From positions 5,670-19,429 of the forward strand of contig JAOZNY010000008.1 in NCBI GenBank assembly GCA_029933565.1: 13,760 nucleotides of DNA, in the 5' to 3' direction. The stretch is from Bacteroidales bacterium. GTDB taxonomy: Bacteria; Bacteroidota; Bacteroidia; Bacteroidales; F082. The notes beneath the pieces are model-generated. The model saw only the letters and a program-made list of their open reading frames with translations. It had not been told where the DNA came from and searched no databases. Made by a program: the position numbers and the translations under genes. Below, piece by piece: positions 6,627-13,760 of the stretch. Position 1 is the first letter of the stretch. Each line of letters opens with the position of its first letter.

Positions 6627-7634
6627 ATGGAAAAGAAACCAATTGTTTTAAGTGGGATAAGGCCTACGGGAAATTTACACCTTGGTAATTATTTTGGTGC
6701 GGTAAAGAATTTTGTTAAGATGCAGGAAACCAATGAGTGCTATTTCTTCATTGCTGATTACCACTCACTTACAACTCACCCAAAGCCAAAAGATTTGCAG
6801 GCAAATGTACGTCAGGTTTTGGTTGAATATCTTGCTGCCGGGTTGGATCCCGAAAAATCGACATTGTATTTACAGAGCGATATTCCGGAAACAACCGAGC
6901 TTTATCTTTTCCTAAATATGAATGCTTACATGGGTGAACTACAAAAAGTTACCACTTTTAAAGAGAAAGCCCGCAAGCAGCCCGAAAATATTAATGCCGG
7001 TTTGCTCACTTATCCAAGTTTAATGGCAGCCGATATTTTAATCCACCGCTCACATATGGTTCCGGTTGGCAAAGATCAGGAGCAGCATCTGGAAATGACA
7101 AGGACTTTTGCAAAACGCTTTAACCGCATGTATAAAACTGATCTGTTCCCAATTCCAAAGGCATTTAATTTTGGTGAGCAATTGGTTAAAATCCCTGGGC
7201 TTGATGGCTCAGGAAAAATGGGGAAATCGGAAGGTGAAGGCAATGCTATTTTCTTAAACGATGACCCAAAAACATTGCGAAAGAAAGTGATGCGTGCAGT
7301 TTCCGATAGTGGTCCAACAGAAATGAATCAGGAAAAACCTGAAGCAATTCAAAATCTTTTCACATTGTTAGATGTGGTTTCAAAACCCGATGTTGTTGAA
7401 TATTTTAACGATCAGTACAACAATTGCAACATCCGCTACGGCGATCTGAAAAAACAACTGGCAGAAGATATGATTGCTTTTACTGAACCTTTCCGTGAAA
7501 GGATTATTGAAATTTCTGCTGATCAGGACTACATTACAAAAGTAATGGACATGGGTGCCGAAAAAGCAAGAATTAGTGCGCAGGCAACAACAAGGCTGGC
7601 AAGAGAAATAATTGGTTTTAGAAAAATTTATTAA
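6627..7634 (+). CDS. trpS: Tryptophanyl-tRNA synthetase
   Basis: This 335-residue class I aminoacyl-tRNA synthetase charges tRNA-Trp with tryptophan at the expense of ATP. The HIGH-type motif is PTGNLHLGN at 13-21. The conserved PVGKDQEQHLEMTR lies at 146-159. The KMSKS-type loop reads KMGKS at 197-201, a Ser-to-Gly variant that keeps both catalytic lysines. Length is typical of bacterial TrpRS and all core motifs are present, so the gene is judged functional. The ATG at 6627 places the family N-terminus (KPIVLSGIRPTG) correctly. It is probably the first gene of a four-gene operon, as hflX starts 29 bp after its stop. No leader peptide, T-box or other attenuation structure is apparent in the short upstream region. 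Confidence 0.97.
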   Translation: MEKKPIVLSGIRPTGNLHLGNYFGAVKNFVKMQETNECYFFIADYHSLTTHPKPKDLQANVRQVLVEYLAAGLDPEKSTLYLQSDIPETTELYLFLNMNAYMGELQKVTTFKEKARKQPENINAGLLTYPSLMAADILIHRSHMVPVGKDQEQHLEMTRTFAKRFNRMYKTDLFPIPKAFNFGEQLVKIPGLDGSGKMGKSEGEGNAIFLNDDPKTLRKKVMRAVSDSGPTEMNQEKPEAIQNLFTLLDVVSKPDVVEYFNDQYNNCNIRYGDLKKQLAEDMIAFTEPFRERIIEISADQDYITKVMDMGAEKARISAQATTRLAREIIGFRKIY

Positions 7635-7663
7635 TATTTGAACTGTAAATTAAGGGTTTTGTT

Positions 7664-8863
7664 TTGCTAGAAAAAAAGAAATCACAAATTAAAAAAGGAC
7701 CAGAAACTGCATTACTGGTAGGCTTGTCGTCGAAAAAAGATGGACGCGAGAAGGTGCATGAGTATTTGGATGAACTGGCATTTCTGGTTAGAACTGCCGG
7801 GGGCGATCCGGTTAAAAGGTTTACACAATCGCTGGATTTTCCAAACCCTAAAACTTACGTGGGCACAGGAAAACTGGAAGAAATACGCCAATACGTAGAG
7901 GCTGCCGAAATTGATATGGTAATTTTCGATGACGAACTTGGCCCTTCGCAACAGCGCAACCTTGAAAAGGTATTGGAATGTAAAATACTTGACCGCACTA
8001 CTTTAATACTCGACATTTTCGCGAAAAGGGCACAAACAGCACATGCTAAAGTGCAGGTTGAACTTGCTCAACTTCAGTATTTATTGCCACGCTTAACCGG
8101 AATGTGGACTCACCTCGAACGTCAAAGGGGTGGAATTGGTTTGCGTGGTCCGGGTGAAACAGAAATAGAAACCGACCGTAGGGTTATTCGCGATAAAATT
8201 AGTTTGTTAAAGACAAGATTAACCCAAATTGACAAACAAATGGCCACACAAAGAAAAAATCGTGGGCAGTTAATCAGGGTAGCTCTTGTGGGTTACACTA
8301 ACGTTGGTAAGTCAACAATAATGAACCTTCTGAGCAAATCGGAAGTGTTTGCTGAGAATAAACTTTTTGCAACTCTGGATACAACTGTAAGGAAAGTTGT
8401 AGTCGATAATTTACCCTTTTTACTTTCTGATACTGTTGGTTTTATCCGGAAACTTCCACACGGATTGGTTGAATCATTTAAATCAACTCTCGACGAAACT
8501 CGTGAATCGGATATTTTAGTTCACGTTGTAGATATTTCACATCCTGAATTTGAAGACCAGATAAAAACCGTTACCAAAACTTTAACTGATATTGGTGCCG
8601 GCGACAAGCCGGTAATAATGGTTTTTAACAAAATTGATGCTTACAACTGGATAGAAAAAGAGGAAGACGACCTTACGCCTTCCACAAGGGAAAATGTTAG
8701 TTTAGAAGAAATGAAAAACACCTGGATGGCAAAAGAAAATCACCCCTGTATATTTATCTCAGCCAAAACAAAAGATAATTATCAGAAATTCAGGACTCTT
8801 TTATATGATAATATTAAAGGTATCCATGCCATTAAATACCCTTACAACAACTTCCTTTATTAA
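7664..8863 (+). CDS. hflX: GTPase HflX (ribosome-associated)
   Basis: A 399-residue TRAFAC-class GTPase. The N-terminal HflX domain shows VGTGKLEE (66-73) and ELGPSQQRNLE (91-101). The glycine-rich linker GGIGLRGPGETEIETDRR (156-173) is diagnostic. The G domain has G1 GYTNVGKS at 210-217, G3 DTVG at 256-259, G4 NKID at 322-325 and G5 SAK at 366-368. In studied bacteria HflX binds the 50S subunit and splits or rescues stalled and heat-damaged ribosomes. The start is taken as TTG at 7664: an in-frame stop lies at 7646-7648, no ATG occurs between, and the first internal ATG would remove much of the N-terminal domain. It sits between trpS and a YhhN-like gene in a probable operon. Confidence 0.95.
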   Translation: MLEKKKSQIKKGPETALLVGLSSKKDGREKVHEYLDELAFLVRTAGGDPVKRFTQSLDFPNPKTYVGTGKLEEIRQYVEAAEIDMVIFDDELGPSQQRNLEKVLECKILDRTTLILDIFAKRAQTAHAKVQVELAQLQYLLPRLTGMWTHLERQRGGIGLRGPGETEIETDRRVIRDKISLLKTRLTQIDKQMATQRKNRGQLIRVALVGYTNVGKSTIMNLLSKSEVFAENKLFATLDTTVRKVVVDNLPFLLSDTVGFIRKLPHGLVESFKSTLDETRESDILVHVVDISHPEFEDQIKTVTKTLTDIGAGDKPVIMVFNKIDAYNWIEKEEDDLTPSTRENVSLEEMKNTWMAKENHPCIFISAKTKDNYQKFRTLLYDNIKGIHAIKYPYNNFLY

Positions 8864-8884
8864 TGTTCTGAAAAAATAAAAACA

Positions 8885-9514
8885 TTGTTAATTTTTTTAA
8901 TTGTCATAATTTTATTTACTGCAAGCATTTATGTTTTGGGAGACTTTCTGAAAAAACCTCGTCTGAAATATATTTTCAAACCTCTAACAACAATATTGAT
9001 AATCGTTCTGGCTTTGCTTCAGCAACCCGAAACATCAGAAACCTATAAATATTTAATTATCACTGCATTAGTGTTTTCCCTGATGGGAGATATTTTTCTC
9101 CTGCTTCCAACAGATAAATTTGTTCAGGGATTAGCATCTTTTTTGGTGGCCCATATTTTTTATATTATTGCATTTACACAAGGCTTTGGACCATATTTTG
9201 AATGGCCATATTTAATTCCTGCTATAATTTATGCGGTATTATTTTTATGGGTTTTATTACCCAAAACAGGGAAACTAAAATTGCCGGTACTTGTCTATTC
9301 ACTGGCTTTGCTAATTTTTATTTGGCAGGCAAGTGGACGATTTTATTATCTGGCCGATAATTCTTCCACCTACATTCTTTTGGGTTCTTTTCTTTTTGTT
9401 ATTTCTGATTCGATTTTAGGCTACAGTCGTTTTGTAAAGTCGTATAAATTTTCGCAAGCATTAATACTTTCCACCTATTGGGGAGCGCAGGTGTTTTTAT
9501 CTATTTCAATATAA
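8885..9514 (+). CDS. YhhN/TMEM86-family membrane protein (lysoplasmalogenase-like)
   Basis: A 209-residue, very hydrophobic protein with about eight predicted membrane segments. Family marks include FKPLTT at 31-36, a GD pair with Asp69 (MGDIFLLLP), AHIFY around His90, SDSILG with Asp175 and STYWGAQ at 196-202. The two aspartates and the KP motif fit the YhhN family, whose characterised members hydrolyse the vinyl-ether bond of lysoplasmalogens. Whether this organism makes plasmalogens is not shown here, so the substrate is inferred. The start is read as TTG at 8885; the frame is the same as that of hflX, whose stop is 21 bases upstream, and no ATG lies between. The alpha/beta hydrolase gene follows 10 bases after its stop. 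Confidence 0.85.
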   Translation: MLIFLIVIILFTASIYVLGDFLKKPRLKYIFKPLTTILIIVLALLQQPETSETYKYLIITALVFSLMGDIFLLLPTDKFVQGLASFLVAHIFYIIAFTQGFGPYFEWPYLIPAIIYAVLFLWVLLPKTGKLKLPVLVYSLALLIFIWQASGRFYYLADNSSTYILLGSFLFVISDSILGYSRFVKSYKFSQALILSTYWGAQVFLSISI

Positions 9515-9524
9515 TTTTTATAAA

Positions 9525-10373
9525 ATGATATTCTTAATAATTGTTTCCATTGCCGTTTTACTTAGCCTTGTTTTGGGTCTTATAATTATTAGAGGTTTTA
9601 AAACCCCATCGCAAAAGCATTGTAAAACACCTGCCGATCATAATATTGAATTTGAAGAAGTAAGCATACCTACAAAAAACAATAAAAATCTATACGGCTG
9701 GTGGATTAAGGCTAACAAAACAGCACCTACCACAATTTTGATGCATGGATGGGGGAAAAATGTTGGCCGACTAATGCCTTACATAAATAGCCTTCAAGGG
9801 AAGGGCTTTAACCTTTTGGCTTTCGATTCGCGAAACCATGGTAGCAGCGATAATGACGACTTTTCGTCGATGGTAAAATTTGCAGAAGATATTTGTGCCA
9901 GTATCGATTTTATTGAGCAAAAACCTTGTGCCGAAAAGAATAATATTTCATTAATTGGGCTTTCAATTGGAGGTGCCGCATCAATTTATGCCGCTGCCCA
10001 CGACCCGCGAATCAAGAAAATTATAACTATTGGCGCCCCTTCAAACCCCGCCAACGTTATGGCATTACACATTAGAAAAAAACATGTTCCACAACCTTTG
10101 ATTTGGTTGGTATTTGAGTTTATGCAATATAAAATTGGAAAACGTTTTTCAGAAATTGCTGCAGAAAAAAATATTTTTAAAACTAAGGCAAAGATATTCT
10201 TAATTCATGGTACTCTTGATAAAGTAGTTCCTTTTTCGCAAAGCGAATTATTGATTAAAGCATCTAATCCAAAGCAAACCGAATTATGGGCAATAAATGG
10301 AAAAGGTCATAGTAATTGTCATTATGAAGTTGGATTTTGGGACAGAGTTTTGAAGTTTCTGGAAACGAATTAA
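9525..10373 (+). CDS. Membrane-anchored alpha/beta hydrolase
   Basis: A 282-residue protein. One N-terminal membrane segment (about residues 1-22) is followed by an alpha/beta-hydrolase fold. The oxyanion-hole motif is HGWG at 74-77, the nucleophile elbow is GLSIGG with Ser147, the acid is probably Asp232 (HGTLDKVVP) and the base His262 (GKGHSN). The catalytic triad is therefore complete. The substrate is unknown: the family includes esterases, acylglycerol lipases and peptidases. The tight 10-bp spacing after the YhhN-like gene suggests co-transcription and possibly related work on membrane lipids, which is inference. No terminator hairpin follows; the downstream spacer is a long C-rich, G-free stretch. 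Confidence 0.88.
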   Translation: MIFLIIVSIAVLLSLVLGLIIIRGFKTPSQKHCKTPADHNIEFEEVSIPTKNNKNLYGWWIKANKTAPTTILMHGWGKNVGRLMPYINSLQGKGFNLLAFDSRNHGSSDNDDFSSMVKFAEDICASIDFIEQKPCAEKNNISLIGLSIGGAASIYAAAHDPRIKKIITIGAPSNPANVMALHIRKKHVPQPLIWLVFEFMQYKIGKRFSEIAAEKNIFKTKAKIFLIHGTLDKVVPFSQSELLIKASNPKQTELWAINGKGHSNCHYEVGFWDRVLKFLETN

Positions 10374-10442
10374 TTATTCATTCGATAAAGATATTGTGAA
10401 CTTTCGCCTCCAAACTCTCAAACTCCCAACCTTCCTCTTCTC

Positions 10443-10496
10443 CAACCTCAACCTTAACCTCAACCTTAACCTCAACCTTAACTTTAACCTTAACTC
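10443..10496. repeat. Nine tandem YAACCT-type hexamers (12-bp higher-order unit)
   Basis: Reading from 10443 the hexamers run CAACCT, CAACCT, TAACCT, CAACCT, TAACCT, CAACCT, TAACTT, TAACCT, TAACTC. CAACCT followed by TAACCT forms a 12-bp unit repeated three times from 10449, the third copy with one change. The complementary strand reads AGGTTA/AGGTTG, with short G pairs at regular spacing. Confidence 0.9.
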
Positions 10497-10527
10497 CCCA
10501 TCAATAATCATGAAAAATAAGTAATTT

Positions 10528-10535
10528 TACATTTG
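10528..10535 (+). promoter_or_regulatory. Candidate -7 element for lnt
   Basis: TACATTTG is an exact TAnnTTTG match ending 14 bases before the lnt ATG. No TTG was seen at the usual distance upstream. It sits just after the G-free stretch, consistent with lnt being transcribed separately from the trpS operon. Confidence 0.5.
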
Positions 10536-10549
10536 AAAATATTCAATAA

Positions 10550-12154
10550 ATGAAAACAAAATATCTCATATTATTATCAATTCTTAGTGGCTTATTACTT
10601 GCAGCAGCCTGGCCCGAAAGGGGTTTCTCACCTTTGATTTTTGTTGCTCTTGTGCCATTACTTTTTGTGCAGCAATATTTGGGTGACAGCAATAAAAAGG
10701 GGATGTTTTGGCTTTCGTGGCTTACATTTTTAATTTGGAATGTGCTTACTACCTGGTGGATCTGGTATTCCACCTCTGTAGGGGCAATTGCAGCATTTGT
10801 TCTTAATGCTCTTTTTACAGCAATCGTTTTTACTTTATTCCACATCTCAAAAAAAGGCTTCTTTCAAAATAAAAAAGGGAGTTGGATTATAATTTTTTAT
10901 TGGATAACATGGGAATATTTTCATCTTAACTGGGATCTAAGTTGGTCATGGCTAAATCTTGGAAATGTTTTTGCCACGTCACCAAAATGGATACAATGGT
11001 ACGAGCACACTGGAACTTTTGGGGGCAGCCTCTGGGTACTACTAGTTAATGTATTAATCTTCAATATTGTGAAAACGGTAATGGAAAACAAATGCGTTAA
11101 GAAAGCAAGTATCAGCATTGTTACGGCCTTGCTAGTTTTATTTGTGCCAATAGTTTATTCAAATTATGTTTACAATAACTACACCGAAGAAGAAAATCCA
11201 CTTAATGTTGTTGTCGTCCAACCAAATATCGATCCCTACGTCGAACAATATGCCTTGAGTTTCGATTCTATTCTAAACAGAAATTTAGACCTTGCCTTAC
11301 CTCTGATTGACGAAAACACAGAATATCTGGTAATGCCTGAATCAGCCTTGCAGGAAGATATTTGGGAAGGAGCACTCAATAATTCCAAATCGATAAGCAG
11401 ATTATACAATCTAACAGAGCAGTACCCACAACTTACAATTATTACCGGGGCAACCACCTATAGTATGGTCAAGGAAGGTGAAATAAAGAATAATGCGGTG
11501 CGTAAATTCAGCAATGCCGAAAAGTATTACTACGCCTATAACACTGCTTTCATGATTGACAAGTCAGGTTTTATTCAAATTCACCATAAATCGAAACTTA
11601 CTCCCGGAGTTGAGATAATGCCTTCCTGGGGAATATTAAAACCCATTGAAAGTATAGCAATAAATTTAGGTGGTACTACTGGTACCCTTGCCCGCGACAA
11701 AGAACCCTTGGTTTTTAAGGATCAAAACAACATTGGGAGTTCGCCAATAATTTGCTACGAATCGGTTTATGGTGAATTTGTAGCAGAAACCATTAAAAGA
11801 GGAGGACAATTAATTTTTGTAATCACCAACGATGGATGGTGGGGAAACACACCCGGACACAGGCAACATTTGTCATTTTCAGTTTTAAGGGCTATCGAAA
11901 CCCGTCGTTCTGTGGCACGCTCGGCCAATACGGGTATTTCAGCATTTATCAATCAGCGTGGCGATGTTCAGCAAGCCACAGAGTACTGGGAACCAGCAGT
12001 AATCAAACAAAACATAAATGCAAACACTAAACTTACTTATTATGTTAAATATGGTGATTATATTGCACGGATTTCAGGCTTTATCAGTGGCCTTGTTTTG
12101 TTGATTTCACTCACTCAGGGGTTTTTAAGAAAAAGGGGGAAAGGAGTATCCTAA
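10550..12154 (+). CDS. lnt: Apolipoprotein N-acyltransferase
   Basis: A 534-residue integral membrane enzyme that transfers the third acyl chain from a phospholipid to the N-terminal cysteine of apolipoproteins at the periplasmic face of the inner membrane. Several membrane segments fill residues 1-205. A CN-hydrolase (nitrilase-like) domain runs from about 218 (NVVVVQPNIDPY) to about 490, and one last membrane segment spans about 506-524. The catalytic triad matches E. coli Glu267/Lys335/Cys387: Glu264 in MPESAL, Lys347 in HHKSKLTPGVE and Cys402 in ICYESVYGE. The conserved NDGWWGNTPGHRQH follows at 427-440. Length is normal for the family. It starts at the first ATG after a -7 box and has its own spacer, so it is probably not part of the upstream operon. 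Confidence 0.95.
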   Translation: MKTKYLILLSILSGLLLAAAWPERGFSPLIFVALVPLLFVQQYLGDSNKKGMFWLSWLTFLIWNVLTTWWIWYSTSVGAIAAFVLNALFTAIVFTLFHISKKGFFQNKKGSWIIIFYWITWEYFHLNWDLSWSWLNLGNVFATSPKWIQWYEHTGTFGGSLWVLLVNVLIFNIVKTVMENKCVKKASISIVTALLVLFVPIVYSNYVYNNYTEEENPLNVVVVQPNIDPYVEQYALSFDSILNRNLDLALPLIDENTEYLVMPESALQEDIWEGALNNSKSISRLYNLTEQYPQLTIITGATTYSMVKEGEIKNNAVRKFSNAEKYYYAYNTAFMIDKSGFIQIHHKSKLTPGVEIMPSWGILKPIESIAINLGGTTGTLARDKEPLVFKDQNNIGSSPIICYESVYGEFVAETIKRGGQLIFVITNDGWWGNTPGHRQHLSFSVLRAIETRRSVARSANTGISAFINQRGDVQQATEYWEPAVIKQNINANTKLTYYVKYGDYIARISGFISGLVLLISLTQGFLRKRGKGVS

Positions 12155-12187
12155 TTTGTACTTAGCAATAAAATTATTCTACCTTTG
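12155..12187 (+). promoter_or_regulatory. Promoter of the TPR regulator gene
   Basis: TTTG (12155-12158), directly after the lnt stop codon, is followed after 21 bases by TACCTTTG (12180-12187), an exact TAnnTTTG box. The proposed TTG start lies 20 bases downstream. Both boxes and the spacing fit the Bacteroidota housekeeping promoter. Confidence 0.65.
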
Positions 12188-12207
12188 GAAACTTAAAAAC
12201 ATACGTT

Positions 12208-13760
12208 TTGAGTAATTTATCCAAAAGATTAAACTTCTTTATTACTAGTTTGATATTATTCGTTTTACTAATAATATCCAATCCTTCATTTGGGCAAAGT
12301 ATTGATTCCCTACTGCAAATAATTAACTCAAATGCAAATGATAGTTTAAAAATTTCGGCAATGATTAATTATTCAAAGCTGATTAATCAAGATAAACCTG
12401 AATCTGCAGTAATAATACTGGACGATGCTGAAACTTTAGCCTCTACATTAGACAACAAATTTCTTCTCACAACTGTTTTTCACGAAAAAGCATTTTTATT
12501 TCAGCGTTTGGGGAAAAATGCAGAATCCCTTAATCAACTATTCAAGGCAAAAAGTATTATCAATTCCATAGATGAAAGTTCGTTCGACAAGAATATGTCT
12601 CTAGCGTACATTAGGGTACTAAATGGAACAGGTACTGTATATTTTGAAATGAACAAATACGAAGAAGCAATAGAGTTTTTTCAAGAAGGAATTGCTTTTC
12701 TCAATAAACAAAATTCAAACTTTAGTGAAGAAAGCAAAAAAAGATATTTATTCTATTTTTATAATAATCTGGGAGGAGTATATTTAAAAATCGAGGAGTA
12801 TGTAAAGGCTGAATATTATCTTAATAAAGCCACTCAACTAATTGATAGAGAAAACAATATCAAAGCATATGCAAACATTTTAAATAATTTATCGATTGCC
12901 TATCGCGAGATGGGTGATTTAGTAACTGCAAAAAAACATATTGATGACGCATTGGATATTTGTCTGAAACAAAATTTTAAAAAAGAACTTGTTTCTACTT
13001 ATAATAATATGGGCAGTTACTATATTAAAAAGAATAGTTTTATTAATGCTACAAATAATTTTCTCAAGGCATTTGAACAAAGCAAATATAATAAATATGG
13101 CTCTTCTGGAACAGTTGCGTTGAACAATTTAACTACCATCTATGGTAAAAGAGAAATATTTGACTCTGCCTATTTATATTCATCTCAATTAATACAATGG
13201 AAGGACAGCCTTAAAAATGAAGAGGAAATTAGGAGGTTTGCCGAAGTGGAAATTCAGGAAAATTTTGATTCCAAATTGAATGAAGAAAAACTAAGGCAAC
13301 AGCAAATTGAATTAGAACAAAACACAAAAGAAACAATTTATATTTTTGCTATTCTAGCCTCTGTATTGGCTTTGGTTATATTTATTTTATTATACTTCTT
13401 GCAAACAGGACGGTCAAAACAAAATAAACTAGAGGCAGAAAAAAACAAACTCTTGCGTCAAAAAATAGAGTTGGAGAATAAGAAACTAGAAGAGCAACTT
13501 GAGGTTAAAAAAAAGGAGCTGGCTACAAATGTAATGTACTCAATTCGAAGAAATGAAGTAATTGCAAAAACAGTGGCCGATTTAAAAGCAGCAAAGTTAT
13601 ACTTCAATAAAGGAAATCATGAAAAAATTGACTCCATAATTCTGGAACTCGAATCAAGTGCGGTTAATGAAGTTTGGAAAGAATTTGAACTCAGGTTTCA
13701 TCAAGTACATATTGGTTTTTATGATAGGCTCAATGAAATACTTCCAAATATTTCGGTAAA
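12208..13760 (+). CDS. TPR-containing membrane-spanning regulator, LuxR-type HTH expected past the window edge (3' partial)
   Basis: The frame stays open from TTG at 12208 to the right edge (517 codons). Residues 1-30 form a signal peptide (SKR n-region, hydrophobic core, ending SFGQ). At least five TPR-like helix pairs follow, near 140-173 (GTVYFEMNKYEEAIEFF), 185-218, 222-252, 262-292 and 302-333. A membrane segment lies at about 376-399, then a Lys/Glu/Gln-rich coiled coil to about 445. The segment near 490-516 (FELRFHQVHIGFYDRL) is the characteristic lead-in to the LuxR-type DNA-binding domain of Bacteroidota TPR regulators. Thus periplasmic TPRs probably sense something and a cytoplasmic HTH responds, but the HTH itself is not in the window. 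The TTG start is chosen because the first in-frame ATG (residue 52) would remove the signal peptide. The ligand and targets are unknown. Confidence 0.85.
   Translation, partial: MSNLSKRLNFFITSLILFVLLIISNPSFGQSIDSLLQIINSNANDSLKISAMINYSKLINQDKPESAVIILDDAETLASTLDNKFLLTTVFHEKAFLFQRLGKNAESLNQLFKAKSIINSIDESSFDKNMSLAYIRVLNGTGTVYFEMNKYEEAIEFFQEGIAFLNKQNSNFSEESKKRYLFYFYNNLGGVYLKIEEYVKAEYYLNKATQLIDRENNIKAYANILNNLSIAYREMGDLVTAKKHIDDALDICLKQNFKKELVSTYNNMGSYYIKKNSFINATNNFLKAFEQSKYNKYGSSGTVALNNLTTIYGKREIFDSAYLYSSQLIQWKDSLKNEEEIRRFAEVEIQENFDSKLNEEKLRQQQIELEQNTKETIYIFAILASVLALVIFILLYFLQTGRSKQNKLEAEKNKLLRQKIELENKKLEEQLEVKKKELATNVMYSIRRNEVIAKTVADLKAAKLYFNKGNHEKIDSIILELESSAVNEVWKEFELRFHQVHIGFYDRLNEILPNISV

Larger units (their letters stand above)
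10374..10549. other. Intergenic spacer with a 105-base G-free, C-rich stretch
   Basis: No gene was found in this 176-bp spacer. From 10407 to 10511 the plus strand has no G and about 42% C by hand count. Such C-rich, G-poor, unstructured RNA just past the last gene of an operon is the classical character of a Rho-utilisation region, so Rho-dependent termination before lnt is a reasonable inference. The stretch contains the YAACCT hexamer repeat described separately. Confidence 0.6.

Noticed and set aside
7230..7245. KMGKS in place of KMSKS in TrpRS considered as a sign of an inactive enzyme
   Set aside because: The lysines are kept, the serine position varies among class I synthetases, and all other motifs are intact.
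10443..10496. Hexamer array considered as a CRISPR array or a true telomere
   Set aside because: Units are only 6-12 bp without spacers, and the array lies internally between genes with normal sequence on both sides.
1..13760. Search by eye for tRNA or rRNA genes, riboswitches, insertion sequences and defence genes
   Set aside because: No convincing cloverleaf, rRNA segment, aptamer core, transposase or known defence cluster was recognised; a covariance-model scan would be needed to exclude small RNAs.

Overview
The window looks like a chromosomal segment from a member of the Bacteroidota, probably a Bacteroidales or Marinilabiliales-like lineage. The evidence is AT-rich sequence, several exact copies of the Bacteroidota -7 promoter element TAnnTTTG, no obvious Shine-Dalgarno sequences, and families typical of the phylum (propeller plus beta-barrel outer-membrane protein, signal-peptide/TPR/transmembrane regulator, DUF4143 ATPase). 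Nothing in it reads as a prophage, transposon, CRISPR array or defence island, and no tRNA or rRNA was recognised.

Layout. On the minus strand, 1-3273 carries a very large outer-membrane protein whose last few C-terminal residues fall off the left edge. Divergent from it on the plus strand is a small GloB-like metallo-beta-lactamase-fold hydrolase (3436-4092). This gene converges on a minus-strand AAA/DUF4143 ATPase (4299-5426), and the ~200 bp between them hold an array of five small hairpins built on one motif. Upstream of the ATPase is a perfect 32-bp tandem duplication inside its promoter, then a minus-strand family-9 glycosyltransferase (5508-6509). From the divergent promoter region at 6510-6626 a plus-strand run begins: trpS, hflX, a YhhN-family membrane protein and a membrane-anchored alpha/beta hydrolase. 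These are spaced 29, 21 and 10 bp apart and probably form one operon. A 105-base stretch with no G on the plus strand (10407-10511), including a YAACCT hexamer repeat, separates that operon from lnt, which has its own -7 element. A TPR regulator with its own promoter follows lnt and runs off the right edge just before its expected DNA-binding domain.

How the genes fit together. Much of the window concerns the cell envelope: an outer-membrane barrel, LPS-type sugar transfer, lipoprotein N-acylation and possibly ether-lipid turnover by YhhN. Housekeeping translation and ribosome-associated genes (trpS, hflX) are mixed in. Three genes (hflX, yhhN-like, TPR regulator) appear to start at TTG.

No clearly new multi-gene system is visible. 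The best candidates for a second look are the pseudo-peptidase/propeller/barrel fusion, the duplicated dyad in the ATPase promoter, the hairpin array and the G-free spacer. All assignments come from reading motifs by eye; no database search was run.
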